DNA of 64,000 nucleotides from contig NC_057788.1 in the NCBI RefSeq assembly GCF_014905175.1, forward strand, positions 24,212,154 to 24,276,153, in the 5' to 3' direction. Below, piece after piece: positions 23,801 through 35,205 of the stretch; the first letter of the stretch is position 1; each line of letters starts with the position of its first letter. A program made the position numbers and the translations under genes. Below the pieces are notes generated by a model, which saw only the letters and a program-made list of their open reading frames with translations, did no database searches and was not told the DNA's origin. The DNA comes from Aphidius gifuensis (Eukaryota; Arthropoda; Insecta; Hymenoptera; Braconidae).

Positions 23801-26800
23801 AACCAGTAGTAAAATAAGTATGTTATGTAGGAAAAAAAAAAAAAATTTTTTTTTGATATTTAAATTACATTGCAGAGTTGTTGTTCAAAGTATATAGTTT
23901 TTCAAAAAAAAATATTAAAGTTAAATGAGTTTTTATGTGTGTTTAAACTGCATATATGTCAGTGGGTGGTAGAGAGGAGTTCTATATTTTTGAATGAACA
24001 TTGAACAATAGTTTGAGCTTTATGAAAATAAAAAAAAAATATTTTTTCTAAAAATGGACATGTAAAATAATGAAAAAAAAAAATAAATAAATAACGGATT
24101 TTGTAGTAGTAAATACTGTCTCGTGTCAGACATCGTGCCAGGCAGTGTTCTCTGCGTGACGATGAAATGCGTGATCAATGATGATTTTGATCTGACCGAA
24201 CGACGTTTACCATTTTCTCCATTTACTATTCAACGTTATGCATAACTACAACAAATATCATCCCTTCTCTCTACCATCTACATCATTCCAACTACCCTTT
24301 TACCTCATTCAACCCAACACCAACAAACATTAACCGACGTCATCAATCGATTAAACAATAAAATCCACAAATATAAATCATAAAATTATTAAATAAAAAA
24401 ACAAATCCAATTACTCTAACGATTTATTATATATACCTTAACTTTATATAATGTAAATATTTCTTTTTTTTTTTTTTGTTCTTTATTTTTTTTGTACTAT
24501 AAAAATTAATTAGTAAAAAATTTTTTAACTGACATTCAACAGCATTATATTAATTTTTTAATTTAATTTTTATCATCCAGAATGTGTATAATTAAATCTC
24601 GGTATAACTAAAAATGATTAAAAATTTATAAAAAAAAAAAAAAGTCTAAAAAAGTTAAAGTTATTTTGTGGATTATTGGAAAATGTTGTGCTTATTTTTT
24701 TTTTTATAGAGCCATCACAGCTATATATATAAAACTCAAAATAAAATAAAAAAAATGACATATAGGTTTGATGTAATCGGCTCGATAGATCGACCGGAAG
24801 TCATCTAAAATCCCTAGTTATTCTGAGTAAAACACGTTATCATATTGGTTTGATCGAAGCTTATCCGTGACCTCAGATAAAAGTCTTATTCAAGACATCT
24901 TTTCATCCATGCTTTTATATCGTAAAACTTTTATATATCGCAACAGATAATATCAAAAAAAAAAAACAAATTTTCATTGTTTTATTTTATTATTTTAACC
25001 TCAATTTATTCAAATAAACAAATCATTTTTAAAATAAAATCAACAAAAAAAAATTGCAACTGCCCTTAAAATATTTTTTTTTTAAATGACACAGTGGATT
25101 GTATTTAATCTATATAGTAAATCAATAATTTTAACTGACTATATAGTTGTAAGACCAAAAGACTAAATTACAATATTGAATTGAATATTTGATGGTAACT
25201 ATGCATGCGTTATAGTATCGCAAAACCACTAACAGAATGTTGCCACGAGAGAGATTCAAGCAAATAGCATATAGATTTAGTTGAGGACAAGTAAATGTTA
25301 GACAACAAGAGAGACCCAATCTACTATATATATAACAACTTTTGAATCTTTATCAGTGTGCAGTTGTTATTTTGTTGTATTTGTGTTGCATCTATATATA
25401 TACATTAACATATATGCATACATAGACTATGACACACATATACATGAAACTTGTTCTTGCAAAATATATCCACTGACGTGTCTCTCTCACACACATACAC
25501 ACACACAAATTTAAAGGCATATTTGTCTATTGACATAGATGATACTTGGGGATAGTAAAGGGCCAAAGACCAAGGGATGTACTTAGGTAAAACGATTGGA
25601 TAGTACACTTTAGAGTTTGGGGGTTTTAAAAACAGGTGCATGTGTTTACACAGGTACCGATATCACCATAACTTAATCATATTTATAGTCAACCTTTAAC
25701 ATTAAAAATATAAAATCTGCTTTTTGACCTGTGTATATACCTATATATATAATTTTTTTCTATAATGTTTTGTTGCTTGTGAATTTTTGCAAGAGCTTTT
25801 TCATTAAACAATTTTAAATATTTCAAGAAAAAAAAAAAAAAACAGTTACAAAGAAACAACAAATATAATTAAGTTATCGAGTTTCTTATAATAAAAAAAA
25901 AAAAAAAAAAAGTTATATGAAGTCTAAAATTAATTATCTCATTATAGCTTGTAAAACTAGGATTAAAAAAAATAAAAGAAAAAAAAAAGACTTTCAAGTA
26001 TGATTATGATATACAATTGAAAAAATAAATATAAAAATAAATAAGATGATTATGAATCAGTAAATTAATTATAAAAGTAAAATTATTCTGAATTAAAAAA
26101 ATAATATAAAGAACGGTATAAAAGATAATACATTAACTGAACCAAATCAATTTTAATGGCAGTTGGCTGATGAATATAGGAAGGTACATTGTTGAAAAAA
26201 AAAGTTAAATAAATAAGTTTTTTTTTAAAAAAAAAACAATTGATTGAAAGAGAATGAAAGGAAAAAAAAAATTAAAATAAACCGCAATATCGAGAGAAAC
26301 GAATATTTTTTTTTTTCTTTTATAGATATATATTATAGTACAAACTGTAAGTCCGAGTGAAGTGATCTAAATCGAAGGTGATTCGTGCGTGTCGGTTGTA
26401 CGGGGCATAACGATTTACAGTAGTGATAACAAAACCCTCCTGTCTAGTTTTAACGATACTAAAACACATACACTTATATATGAATTTAATAAAACTACCG
26501 TGTCTGGTTTTGTACGAGACACTGGCCAGATATACATACTTCAATGGAAAGTTGTTGCTTCAAATATGATTTAAAAATTAAAATAAAAAAATCAACTATT
26601 TATAACTATAATTTTAAAAGTATACTGATTTTATATTTTATGTATAAATAACTATATATATATTCATCAATAACAACCACGAGCTTCTGTGTGTTTGTCC
26701 AATAAAACATTTTTTTTTTTTTTTTTAAATCTATTTATTGTTTATTACGTCAAAGAAAAAAAAAAAAAAAAAAAACTCGTTGAAAACAACTCAACATTAT

Positions 26801-29130
26801 TCATGTATACATTTTATACCCAAAGGAAAACAATATAAAAAAAATAAAAAAATAAAACTAGACAAATAATATTTATGTTTTTTAAATTTAAATAAAAAAA
26901 ATAATTGCAAATATTACCAAAGAGATTATTAAGTAAAATATTTTAAATTTTAATAAATAAATTTTTTATATATCTAAGTTGATGATGAATCTATTGAAAA
27001 GTTTTTCAAAAAAATATATAATCATTAAAAAAAAAAGCTTTTATAGAACACGAACTGAGCCATCGTGTGGTAAACTATCAAAGTGTATATATAAAAGCTC
27101 GAAAATTCACATAGGATAATGCAGACCACGAAATGAGTTGGCTGATGGGTATATATGAAAAGAAGGGAGTTTAAAGGAGTAGTTTTGATGGAGAGACAAA
27201 ATATATAAAGGGATGAAAAGAGACATTACTTCTTTACCGACTGTATGTTTTATGCCCTTGACCCTTTTATCCCTTCTCTATTTTACGATATAAACTAACT
27301 ATTTTCAACCCTTATTATATATCTATGTATTTTTTCTTTTTGCCACAAACTCATTCAAATACAATCTCATCCTACTGATGAAACTGCGTGCTGAGGTTTA
27401 GCCCACAAAGTCTCATTTATATTCGAAACCCGTTGTAGACCTGACACCCAACCACCCACAACTTTCGTATCCACTTACAAAAGCGAGGGATCGTTTATTT
27501 CTCAGGAGACGCGGGGAAAAGAGAATTGCTCGTTTATTCTATATATATATATATATTTCTCTTTTTCTAACTAAACGAATAAAATATAAAAAAATTAAAT
27601 TATTTAAAAAAATAAAAAATAAAAAAAATAATACTTGGACTCAAACGTCTTGAATATAATTATTATCATCTATCAATAAATTATTATTTTAAAACATATA
27701 TAACTAACATTAATTTGAATATATTTAAATGAAAATTTATAATAATTTATACTAAGTAAAGATTATTATTATTATTATTATTTATTCACTTTAATAAATG
27801 TTTAAAGAGTTCTCTTTGTGAATTTATATTTTTCCTGTATTTATACTTGAAAAATCAATAACATAAAATAAATACCAATCACGATAAAATTTAATAATTT
27901 AAGTAATCATTGAAAAATTAAAATATTATATTTAATGTAATTATTATTTTATTTTTTTTTTTCTCTATTAAAAAAATCTAATAATAAAATAATATTTTCA
28001 AAATATTATCATCAAGTTAATTTTTTAAATAGTAGTTAAATTAATAGCTTTTACTAAAATAATAATGTAAACCTCGAATAAATGATACAGCTGATATAAT
28101 AATAATAATAATAATGGTTATGTAGATTTTGAATATACAAGATAAAAGGTAAAATTTTCGTATACAACAAACTATTATTTTCATTATATGTGGTTAAGTA
28201 TATCCATGTATATATATAAAATATATATTTAATTATATTTTGATGATAATTATGAGTGAGTTACATTAACCATATATAAACACATACATAGAAAAAAAGA
28301 AAAAAAAAAAAAAAAACTTTTTGAGAATATAAAATCAACCACATCATTAGTTAATCTATAATATATTTATGCGGTTAAATTAATATTGAGTGACTTTAAT
28401 GGTAGTTCAGGTCAGTTTGTAGTTTTCAAAGTAGCTATATTTTCAAATACTGCAACTCCCTACCACACCCCCTCCCAACCACCAACCCACTAACCATACA
28501 TCCCCCATGTATATATACAAAATAATATATATAATGAAACTACGTTAATTTTGTTTTAACATTTGGATCGTAACTGATATGTATATATACAACATGTTAT
28601 TATAATTAAGTATGTATGAAGAATGAGAGTTGTACTCAAAGGGACAATCTCTGATATATCAAGAGCTATATATTCTGTATATATACGGGTGAGAACGTTA
28701 ATTTATTATATACACCAAGTAGTAGACTAATTGTATATCATCTAAACACATACACACACATATACATTTTCTCAAAATACTATTTGTATATATTCTATAC
28801 ATATTATGCAAATATATTCATATGTTATATATTTATTTATTTTTTTTTCTCTTTTGGTCAAGTACCCCCCACATCAGTATACTCAATCAACACCACACGC
28901 AATACTTAGCTCGACATATTTTAACCTTTACATTTATCCATTTCACACTGCAACTGTCAGCCGTTAGACTAATTTTCTCATTAAACTGGTAAACATGGTT
29001 TACATGTTACATACATTGTTGAACTTTAACAATTTTATACTTGTTAATTAATTATATTTAATATATAATTAGATGTATATGATATTTTAGAATTAATAAA
29101 CAGTTTTTTTTTTTTTCTGTCATATCTATA
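20851..29130. other. AT-rich stretch with scattered islands
   Basis: Purine-rich GA sequence at about 20880-21010 gives a low-complexity minus frame. Islands of ordinary composition lie at about 21780-21910, 24115-24235, 26340-26570 and 27375-27540, and each is open on both strands. A minus-strand pair of a strong acceptor (TTCTTGCAG) and a strong donor (CACAG|GTGAGC) at about 22719-22741 encloses only 23 nt, a possible microexon. Nothing here identifies a gene. Confidence 0.45.
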
Positions 29131-29357
29131 TAGTCAAACTAATATAAATTTTTGAAAATTCAACTAGTCTAAAATATGTAAATCCAGGGAAATACATGTG
29201 TGTGTGTGTGTATGATTCATCATGTTGTGGTCTAGAATTCTCATGAATTTACTATCATATACTTTCAACGAAGCTTTATACCTGAATTTAACCATATAAA
29301 TAATTCTCAAAAACTTTGTATGATCTACTTGAACAAAAGAATTCTAGTGGTTTTTTT
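29131..29357. repeat. Local duplication, copy 1 (intact)
   Basis: A 227-bp unit running from TAGTCAAACTAATATAAAT to TCTAGTGGTTTTTTT. It recurs almost identically 1.08 kb downstream, where it is split by the foldback element. I could see one substitution (GGGAAATACATG against GGGAAGTACATG) plus a difference in the terminal T run. It contains a (GT)n stretch. The unit does not begin TG or end CA and no integrase-type features are visible, so I see no evidence for an LTR. Confidence 0.85.
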
Positions 29358-29567
29358 ACACTCACAAGTAAAATCTAGCAGACTGAGAATTTACCCACTA
29401 CCGGTTTTAGAATTTACTAAATTTTATTACAAATTTTATTTAAAAGTTGGATATTTTGTGTTAAGTTGTAGTTTGAAATATATTCACGGAGAATAGCAAT
29501 CAATTCCCGGCAACATTTTTTTCTTCTGTTTACACGCTCAAAACTCGAAAACTAAATTGTTAAATAG

Positions 29568-29760
29568 AAAAAGTTATTCTTGATAAATTGTTTAGAAATA
29601 AATAACCAACAATAAACCTCGCTTAACCCCATACCTAGCTTCAACAGATAAGGCTGTAGAAATGCTTGAAATTACATGACAGTTCAATCATTTGTTCAAT
29701 CGGTCGGCCATCTTTGTGTTATTTCGTCCCACAAACAGAATTTTTACAAAGCTATATAGT
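29568..29760. repeat. Diverged direct repeat, copy 1
   Basis: This block shares an ordered series of matches with 29950-30160: ATAAATTGTTTAGAA, AATAAAC-TC, a -AACCCCAT- segment, an AGATAA-G-TGTA segment and TTACAAAG-TATAGTA. It appears to be an older duplication inside the interval between the two copies of the younger 227-bp unit. Confidence 0.6.
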
Positions 29761-29949
29761 AAAAAATATTTAAGTCTATGCTAACTTTTATATGTCTACA
29801 TGATAATTTTTATTATATATTATAAGAATATTTATTAAATTGTGCAGTATTTTTTATTCAACCATATAATAATTTTTATTGTTTTCACAAAACATGTATG
29901 TCTTTATTTTAATTAACTCATAACTCATTATCTAAGAGATTAATCAAAA

Positions 29950-30160
29950 AAAGTAATTCTTTATAAATTGTTTAGAATTGAATTTTCAATAATAAACTTC
30001 ACTCAACCCCATGTCCATCTGCAATAGATAACGATGTATAGAGGCTTGAAGTAACCCAACAATTTTTTGACATTTTACACATTTTACATAATTTTATTGT
30101 AGAATTCCGACTCTCGCGGCCAGTCCCAGAATTAAAACAAAAATTACAAAGTACTATAGT
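29950..30160. repeat. Diverged direct repeat, copy 2
   Basis: Partner of the block at 29568-29760, with the same order of conserved segments and many substitutions and small indels. It contains a GC-richer patch, CCGACTCTCGCGGCCAG, that corresponds to CGGTCGGCC in the other copy. Confidence 0.6.
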
Positions 30161-30210
30161 AATTTCTATCTAACCATGATTTTAATTTTTAGTTAAAATT
30201 TCTCTCAGTG

Positions 30211-30323
30211 TAGTCAAACTAATATAAATTTTTGAAAATTCAACTAGTCTAAAATATGTAAATCCAGGGAAGTACATGTGTGTGTGTGTGTATGATTCAT
30301 CATGTTGTGGTCTAGAATTCTCA
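30211..30323. repeat. Local duplication, copy 2, left half
   Basis: Matches positions 29131-29243 of the intact copy with one visible substitution, then is cut by the foldback element after TCA. The right half resumes at 32732. Confidence 0.85.
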
Positions 30324-30386
30324 TGATCCAGGCAAGTTCTGTTTTAAATGGGCATTTTAAAAAATTTTACCCGATTTTGACGAAAA
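30324..30386 (+). repeat. Terminal inverted repeat, left end of foldback element
   Basis: Identical over 63 bp, in inverted orientation, to 32669-32731. Beyond this the similarity continues with substitutions and indels. Confidence 0.9.
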
Positions 30387-31009
30387 AATTATTCTACGGG
30401 TATTTTGACCTCCCGATTTCAATAAAAATATCAAAAAAATTCTATCCCCCCGGGAAAGTTTAAAAATTAATTAAAATTAAAATAATCAATTTCGCGATTC
30501 CTGTTAAATTAGAAAAAAGTTTCAAGTAAAAGTTGTAGAGAATAATTTTTTAGGGGGGGTAAGTCAAATAAGTTTTTTTTTTTTAACCATCCGTTTTCGA
30601 GTAATTAATTTTTAAAGTTTTATATTTTTTGATTAACGCGTTTCCCCTCACGAGCCCCCACTCAAAACTCTCCTGTGCGACCGCAATAGATATATAAAAA
30701 AGTGAGATAGTTTTATTTCGACCCGACGCTATCCGCCTTCTCGACTGTACCCGACTTGACGCACACACACTACAGCTGTTGTATTTACACGCACCGTGAA
30801 AGTATTAGTGACATAAACTTTTCAATTCGATTATCTCTCAATTCTCGCGTCGCCGACTCGGAATAACAACAAAAGCAATTGTTAATAAAAAAAGAATCTT
30901 AACAAATAGCCCCACCATTCAAAAATGCATCGATTTTGAAAATTTTTTTTTCGTCATATTATAAATTAAATAAACTATCGTATGCTCATAATAATATTGC
31001 TATTTCTAT

Positions 31010-31545
31010 TTTTTCGCGGACTGTAATTATTTTGGGGAAAAAGTTTTCGTGAAAATGCCCTACTAACGAAATTAAAGTACTACAATTAGGAAAATTTTGC
31101 CGTTTATTTTATTTTTTCCGTCCATTATTAAAAGTTATTCGTGATTTCTCCGGCGAAAATATTTTTTTCTATTCTTTTCGCGACGCGTAATACTTTGGTG
31201 GAAAAAGGGGGTTATTACATATATCAAATTGATGTACTACAATTAAAGAAAATTTTCCGTTTTTATTTTATTTTTCGGTCAATTATTTAAAAGTTATTCG
31301 TGATTTCTCCGGCGAAAATATTTTTTTTTCTATTCTTTTCGCGACGCGTAATTATTTTTTGGGAAAAGGGGTGGTTTTTTCGTGAAAATGCCCTACAACG
31401 AAATCAATGTACTACAAATAAAGAAAATTTTCCCGTTTTTATTTTTTTTTTCGGTCAATTATTTAAAGAGTTATTCGATATTTCTCCGATAAAAATATTT
31501 TATTTTCAATTCTTTTCGCGACGCGTAATTAATAATAGTAAGTAA
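31010..31545. repeat. Subterminal tandem repeats in foldback left arm
   Basis: About four degenerate units with spacing of roughly 161-177 bp, judged from the marker CGCGACGCGTAAT (or its variant) at about 31017, 31180, 31341 and 31518. Each unit includes TTCTCCGGCGAAAATATT, a GGGGAAAA patch, GTGAAAATGCCCTAC in most copies, and an AAAATTTTCCGTTTTTATTTT segment shorter than or equal to the unit spacing. Two inverted units lie at about 31890-32180 in the right arm. Confidence 0.75.
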
Positions 31546-31687
31546 TAAATAATTAATATTTGCATAAATAAATAAAATTCTTTAAATGATTGAATTTTTT
31601 TCTTTTATTTGTTTTTGTAAATATCTATTGTTAATAAGGAAAGACAAAAATTCATTTATTCTATAAGAATCTACACATTTTCTACTT

Positions 31688-31846
31688 TATATCACAATTT
31701 TTTTATTGTTAATATCCCAAGATTGAATTGTTTAAATAATTTAACAACAAAAAAAAAGTGTATAAATTTGATAATTTTTAGTTGTTGAATTGTTTAAACA
31801 ACTGAATCTTGGAATATTAACAATAAAAAAAATTGTAATATATATA
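31688..31846. repeat. Central inverted repeat of foldback element
   Basis: The segment containing CCCAAGATTGAATTGTTTAA is followed about 30 bp later by its inverted counterpart with TTGTTTAAACAACTGAATCT. This joins the two arms and makes most of the element able to fold on itself. Confidence 0.75.
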
Positions 31847-32668
31847 AGTAATAAAATTTATTTATTTAATAAAAAAAACTTATTTATTTATATAAAATAA
31901 AATAAAAACAGGAAAATTTTCTTCGGTTTATGTACATTAATTTCGATATATAGCATTTTCGCAAAATAACCACCCCTTTTCCCCAAAAAATAATTACGCG
32001 TCGCGAAAAGAAAATGTCGAAAAGATAACGAAATAATGACCGAAAAATAAAACGGGAAATTTTCTTAACCAATTGCATCAACTAGATAACGCATTTTAAG
32101 CGATAACCCTTTCGCAAAATACGCGTCGCTGAAAATATTTTCGCCGGAGATACGGCTTGGACGGTAAAATAAAACGGCGTGCTTTATTTCGTTCAATTTC
32201 ACGAGGGCATTGGGTAAACCAGCAGGCCACTTACTATTACATTGGTAATTATATTATGAACAACAAAATAAATACGTTTTCAAATAGATGAAATATTTGT
32301 TAAGATATTTTTTTAACAATTGCTGTTGTTATTCCGGTCGGCGACGAGAAAGGAGAAAAGTTGTCATAATAAATTCACGGTACAATATTATTATTATTGC
32401 GTCAAAAATGCAATCGAGGGTATGCGCATCGAGTCGAAATTTATCTCACATATACTGCGGTCGCAGAAGATTTTGAGTGAAATACGTGAAGCGTTAATAA
32501 AAAATATGCTTTAAAAATTATTATAAAACGATGGTTAAAACATTTGACTTACCCAAAAATTACTCTTTTACTGAAATTCTTTCAGGCGCGAAATATTATT
32601 TTAATTAATTAACCCGGGGATAAATTTGATATTTTATTGAAATCGGGAAGATCAAAATACCAGGAATA

Positions 32669-32731
32669 TTTTCGTCAAAATCGGGTAAAATTTTTTAAAA
32701 TGCCCATTTAAAACAGAACTTGCCTGGATCA
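32669..32731 (-). repeat. Terminal inverted repeat, right end of foldback element
   Basis: Perfect inverted match to the left end. It is followed directly by the repeated TCA and the resumed host sequence. Confidence 0.9.
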
Positions 32732-32848
32732 TCATGAATTTACTATCATATACTTTCAACGAAGCTTTATACCTGAATTTAACCATATAAATAATTCTCA
32801 AAAACTTTGTATGATCTACTTGAACAAAAGAATTCTAGTGGTTTTTTT
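32732..32848. repeat. Local duplication, copy 2, right half
   Basis: Continues the interrupted duplicate and matches 29241-29357 of the intact copy, apart from a slightly longer T run just past its end. Confidence 0.85.
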
Positions 32849-35061
32849 TGTTTTTTTCAAAAATTTTTATTTCGTTTTTTCTAGTACCCACAAAAAGAAG
32901 CTTTAGAGTTAATCAGAGCTTAGGCGTCAAAGTTCATACGAAGAGGCTTGTACTTCGAGAGTAAAATGAAAAAAAAAAAAAAAAAAAGATTTTTGAAAAA
33001 GAGAAAAGAGATGAATAGATGCCTGGGAGAGTGCTGGTTTAGAAAACATTTGTGAACAATACTGAACAGCATTCAGACGTTGAAAAATTCACGGTGTATA
33101 AAATGATAAAAAAAAAAAAAAGAGTATCATTCTTAAGTCTAAAATGGAAAAGTTTAATCAGTATTCTTGGGGACCTACTTTTCATCATGACATGAACATC
33201 AAGGACATACTCGAGAGCCATTACAATAACAATTGCTATATTCATTCTTTACTTTTTCCATTTTTTTCACTCATTACCATTATTATTATTATTTTTATTT
33301 TTTATAGTTTAGAAAATTGTTTCTACTATCTGTAAATTTTTATTTTAATTTACAAAGTTTTTTTTTTTGCTTTTAATTATAATCACTTTTTTTTTTTTTT
33401 CAACAGTAAGCTAAAAGTTTGTTGATATGGCTAGCTTTTTAATTGAAATTTTAATTCTGTTAGAGTTTGTACAGATGAATAATGAAGATGATATGAAAAA
33501 ACAAAAAAAAATTAATATAATAAAATTATATATATAAAACACGTAAATGCGTTGTATGTTTATGTTGGATATAAACATGATACTTAAAATTGTGAATTTT
33601 TGTGGTAGAAAAAAATGAAAAAAAATAAACATATATATATATAAATAAAAAATGAAAAACTCTCAACAGCAATTTCAACGAAAAGGCAGGAGTACTCCTA
33701 TGAAGCTTATCTCGTAGTGTACACGACCAAGTGGAAAAGCTCCCCCGAGGCGTGCACAGAATTCCACATCTATACTATCATCGTGATAATAACCCTTAAT
33801 TTTTTTTTTTTTATTTTTTTTATTTTCAAATTCCCCACCAACATAGTGCATGATATCCGCTTTCCCAGGATTATTTTCGTAATTTTCATTTATTTTTTAT
33901 TTTTTTTTTTATTTTTTCTATCATCATTTCATTCACAATGTATTTAAAATTATCTTTTTTATTTTTTCCTATTTACTTTTTTTATTTTTTTTATTTTTTT
34001 TTACTTTGATACGAATTTTAATGATTTTTGGTGTTTATTATCTTTGTATTGTAAGTCTTACTTTTACATAATATATTTTGTTTCACACAAATATACATAT
34101 ATACATGTGTTCTTTAATTTACCAGTAAATTTTAACAACTAAAATTGATAAAACAAAGTACACCGGTGTTTGTATTAGTCGATTAATACTCGAATACTAC
34201 TACTTGAGTTAATTTCCTTTATTTGACCACTGACATTCGTTATATATATATATAACCACAAAACTAAATCTGCGGGTTTAATTTAAAATACATTTTAATA
34301 TTAAACAAAATATATATATATTTAAAATACTAATTGAATCTATTAATTTATATTTTGACCAAAAAAACATTTAAAAAGCAATTAAATGTTTTCTCTTTTA
34401 TTTTTTCAACTAATTGATGGATTTTTATTTTTTCATTTATTTCCAATGGAAAATGTTATTTTCAAAATATATTGGAAATAAAAAATTAATTCTCCGGTGT
34501 GTCGTTTTTATACAAATAATAAATATATACAAAAATTGTATAAATGATATTTTTTTTTTTAACCTGCATGCTTGTTATTTTACTAATTGAATTCAAACAC
34601 GTGTAGATAATTCAAAAAAAAAAAAAAATTAAATAATAATATTACCGACTATGTAATTATTTGCTGATTCATGTCTAAATAAATTGTGCGATTTATAAAA
34701 ATTATTAAATATACACGCACGCTATATGTATATAGTATATAATAATGCTACATTTTATTTAATTATTTTTTTCTTCAAGTATCAATTAAATTAAATGTGT
34801 ATTAATTATTTATGGGTTATCAATTATTAATTATTATATTTATTTAGGAAATTATTATTTTAAATATAATTTTATATTATTATTATTAATATTACACATA
34901 TGGGGACTACCTAAAGGGTTAAAGCTGACAAGTGAGAATCCAAAATAACCAACTATATATATTTATATAATATATAATAATAATAATAATTATTTTTATT
35001 ATTATTAATAAAAGAATAAATAATAATCAATAACAGAAATATAATTATTAAAATGACTTAC
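32849..35061. other. AT-rich stretch
   Basis: Poly-T runs and A/T sequence. A GC-richer patch at about 33700-33780 has no splice structure. Part of this may be the first intron downstream of the minus-strand initiator exon at 35.1 kb. Confidence 0.55.
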
Positions 35062-35117
35062 CAGTTTTCGATGACACCGACGTTGGAAAAGTTTGGTGGA
35101 AAGCTCGCGGCCGCCAT
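35062..35117 (-). CDS. Initiator exon of a minus-strand gene, unknown protein
   Basis: On the minus strand an ATG in a good context (CCACCAATGG) opens 18 codons reading MAAASFPPNFSNVGVIEN, then two bases and a consensus donor ACTG|GTAAGT, so it leaves in phase 2. The exon is CpG-rich in an A/T background, and the sequence upstream looks like a compact promoter. An N-terminal Met-Ala-Ala-Ala is common for cytosolic or nuclear proteins. There is no signal peptide in the visible part. The exit phase suits the candidate exon at 16567-16659. The plus strand has an ATG at 35053 with a 28-codon frame, but it reads across the consensus donor and is less convincing. I could not identify the protein. 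Confidence 0.5.
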
Positions 35118-35205
35118 TGGTGGTCGCGGCGTTATTTAACTTGCTTTCTCACTTCCTGTATTTTTCTGAATTAACCACACGCAACCTACAACAATTCAAT
35201 CATAC
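35118..35205 (-). promoter_or_regulatory. Promoter and 5' UTR of the minus-strand gene
   Basis: Upstream of the ATG the minus strand has a GC-rich leader (AATAACGCCGCGACCACC), then a CAGGAAGTG site of the ETS/GABP class at about 35150-35158 and a GGTTGCGTGTGG segment. This arrangement is typical of a TATA-less promoter of a widely expressed gene. The exact start of transcription cannot be placed. Confidence 0.35.

Larger units (their letters stand above)
30324..32731. mobile_element. Foldback-type transposable element, non-autonomous
   Basis: A 2408-bp element bounded by perfect 63-bp terminal inverted repeats (30324-30386 and 32669-32731, beginning TGATCCAGGCAAGTTCTG). Beyond these, the two arms stay recognisably inverted over several hundred bases. 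Subterminal tandem units with the marker CGCGACGCGTAATTA are present about four times in the left arm and about twice, inverted, in the right arm. The centre (31688-31846) is itself an inverted repeat around a roughly 30-bp spacer. The element interrupts the second copy of a local duplication, and comparison with the intact copy gives a 3-bp target duplication, TCA. No transposase-like reading frame is visible, so it probably moves in trans. Long tandem-bearing inverted arms are the hallmark of foldback elements. The family cannot be named from sequence inspection. Confidence 0.8.

Noticed and set aside
26389..26574. 61-codon plus frame with overlapping 74-codon minus frame
   Set aside because: The plus frame has no ATG (GTG start) and a stop lies just upstream. 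Both strands are open because the island has ordinary GC. No splice boundaries.
29131..32848. LTR retrotransposon formed by the two 227-bp copies
   Set aside because: The repeats lack TG...CA ends, and the interval has no primer-binding site, polypurine tract next to a repeat, or polymerase-like frame. A local duplication explains them better.
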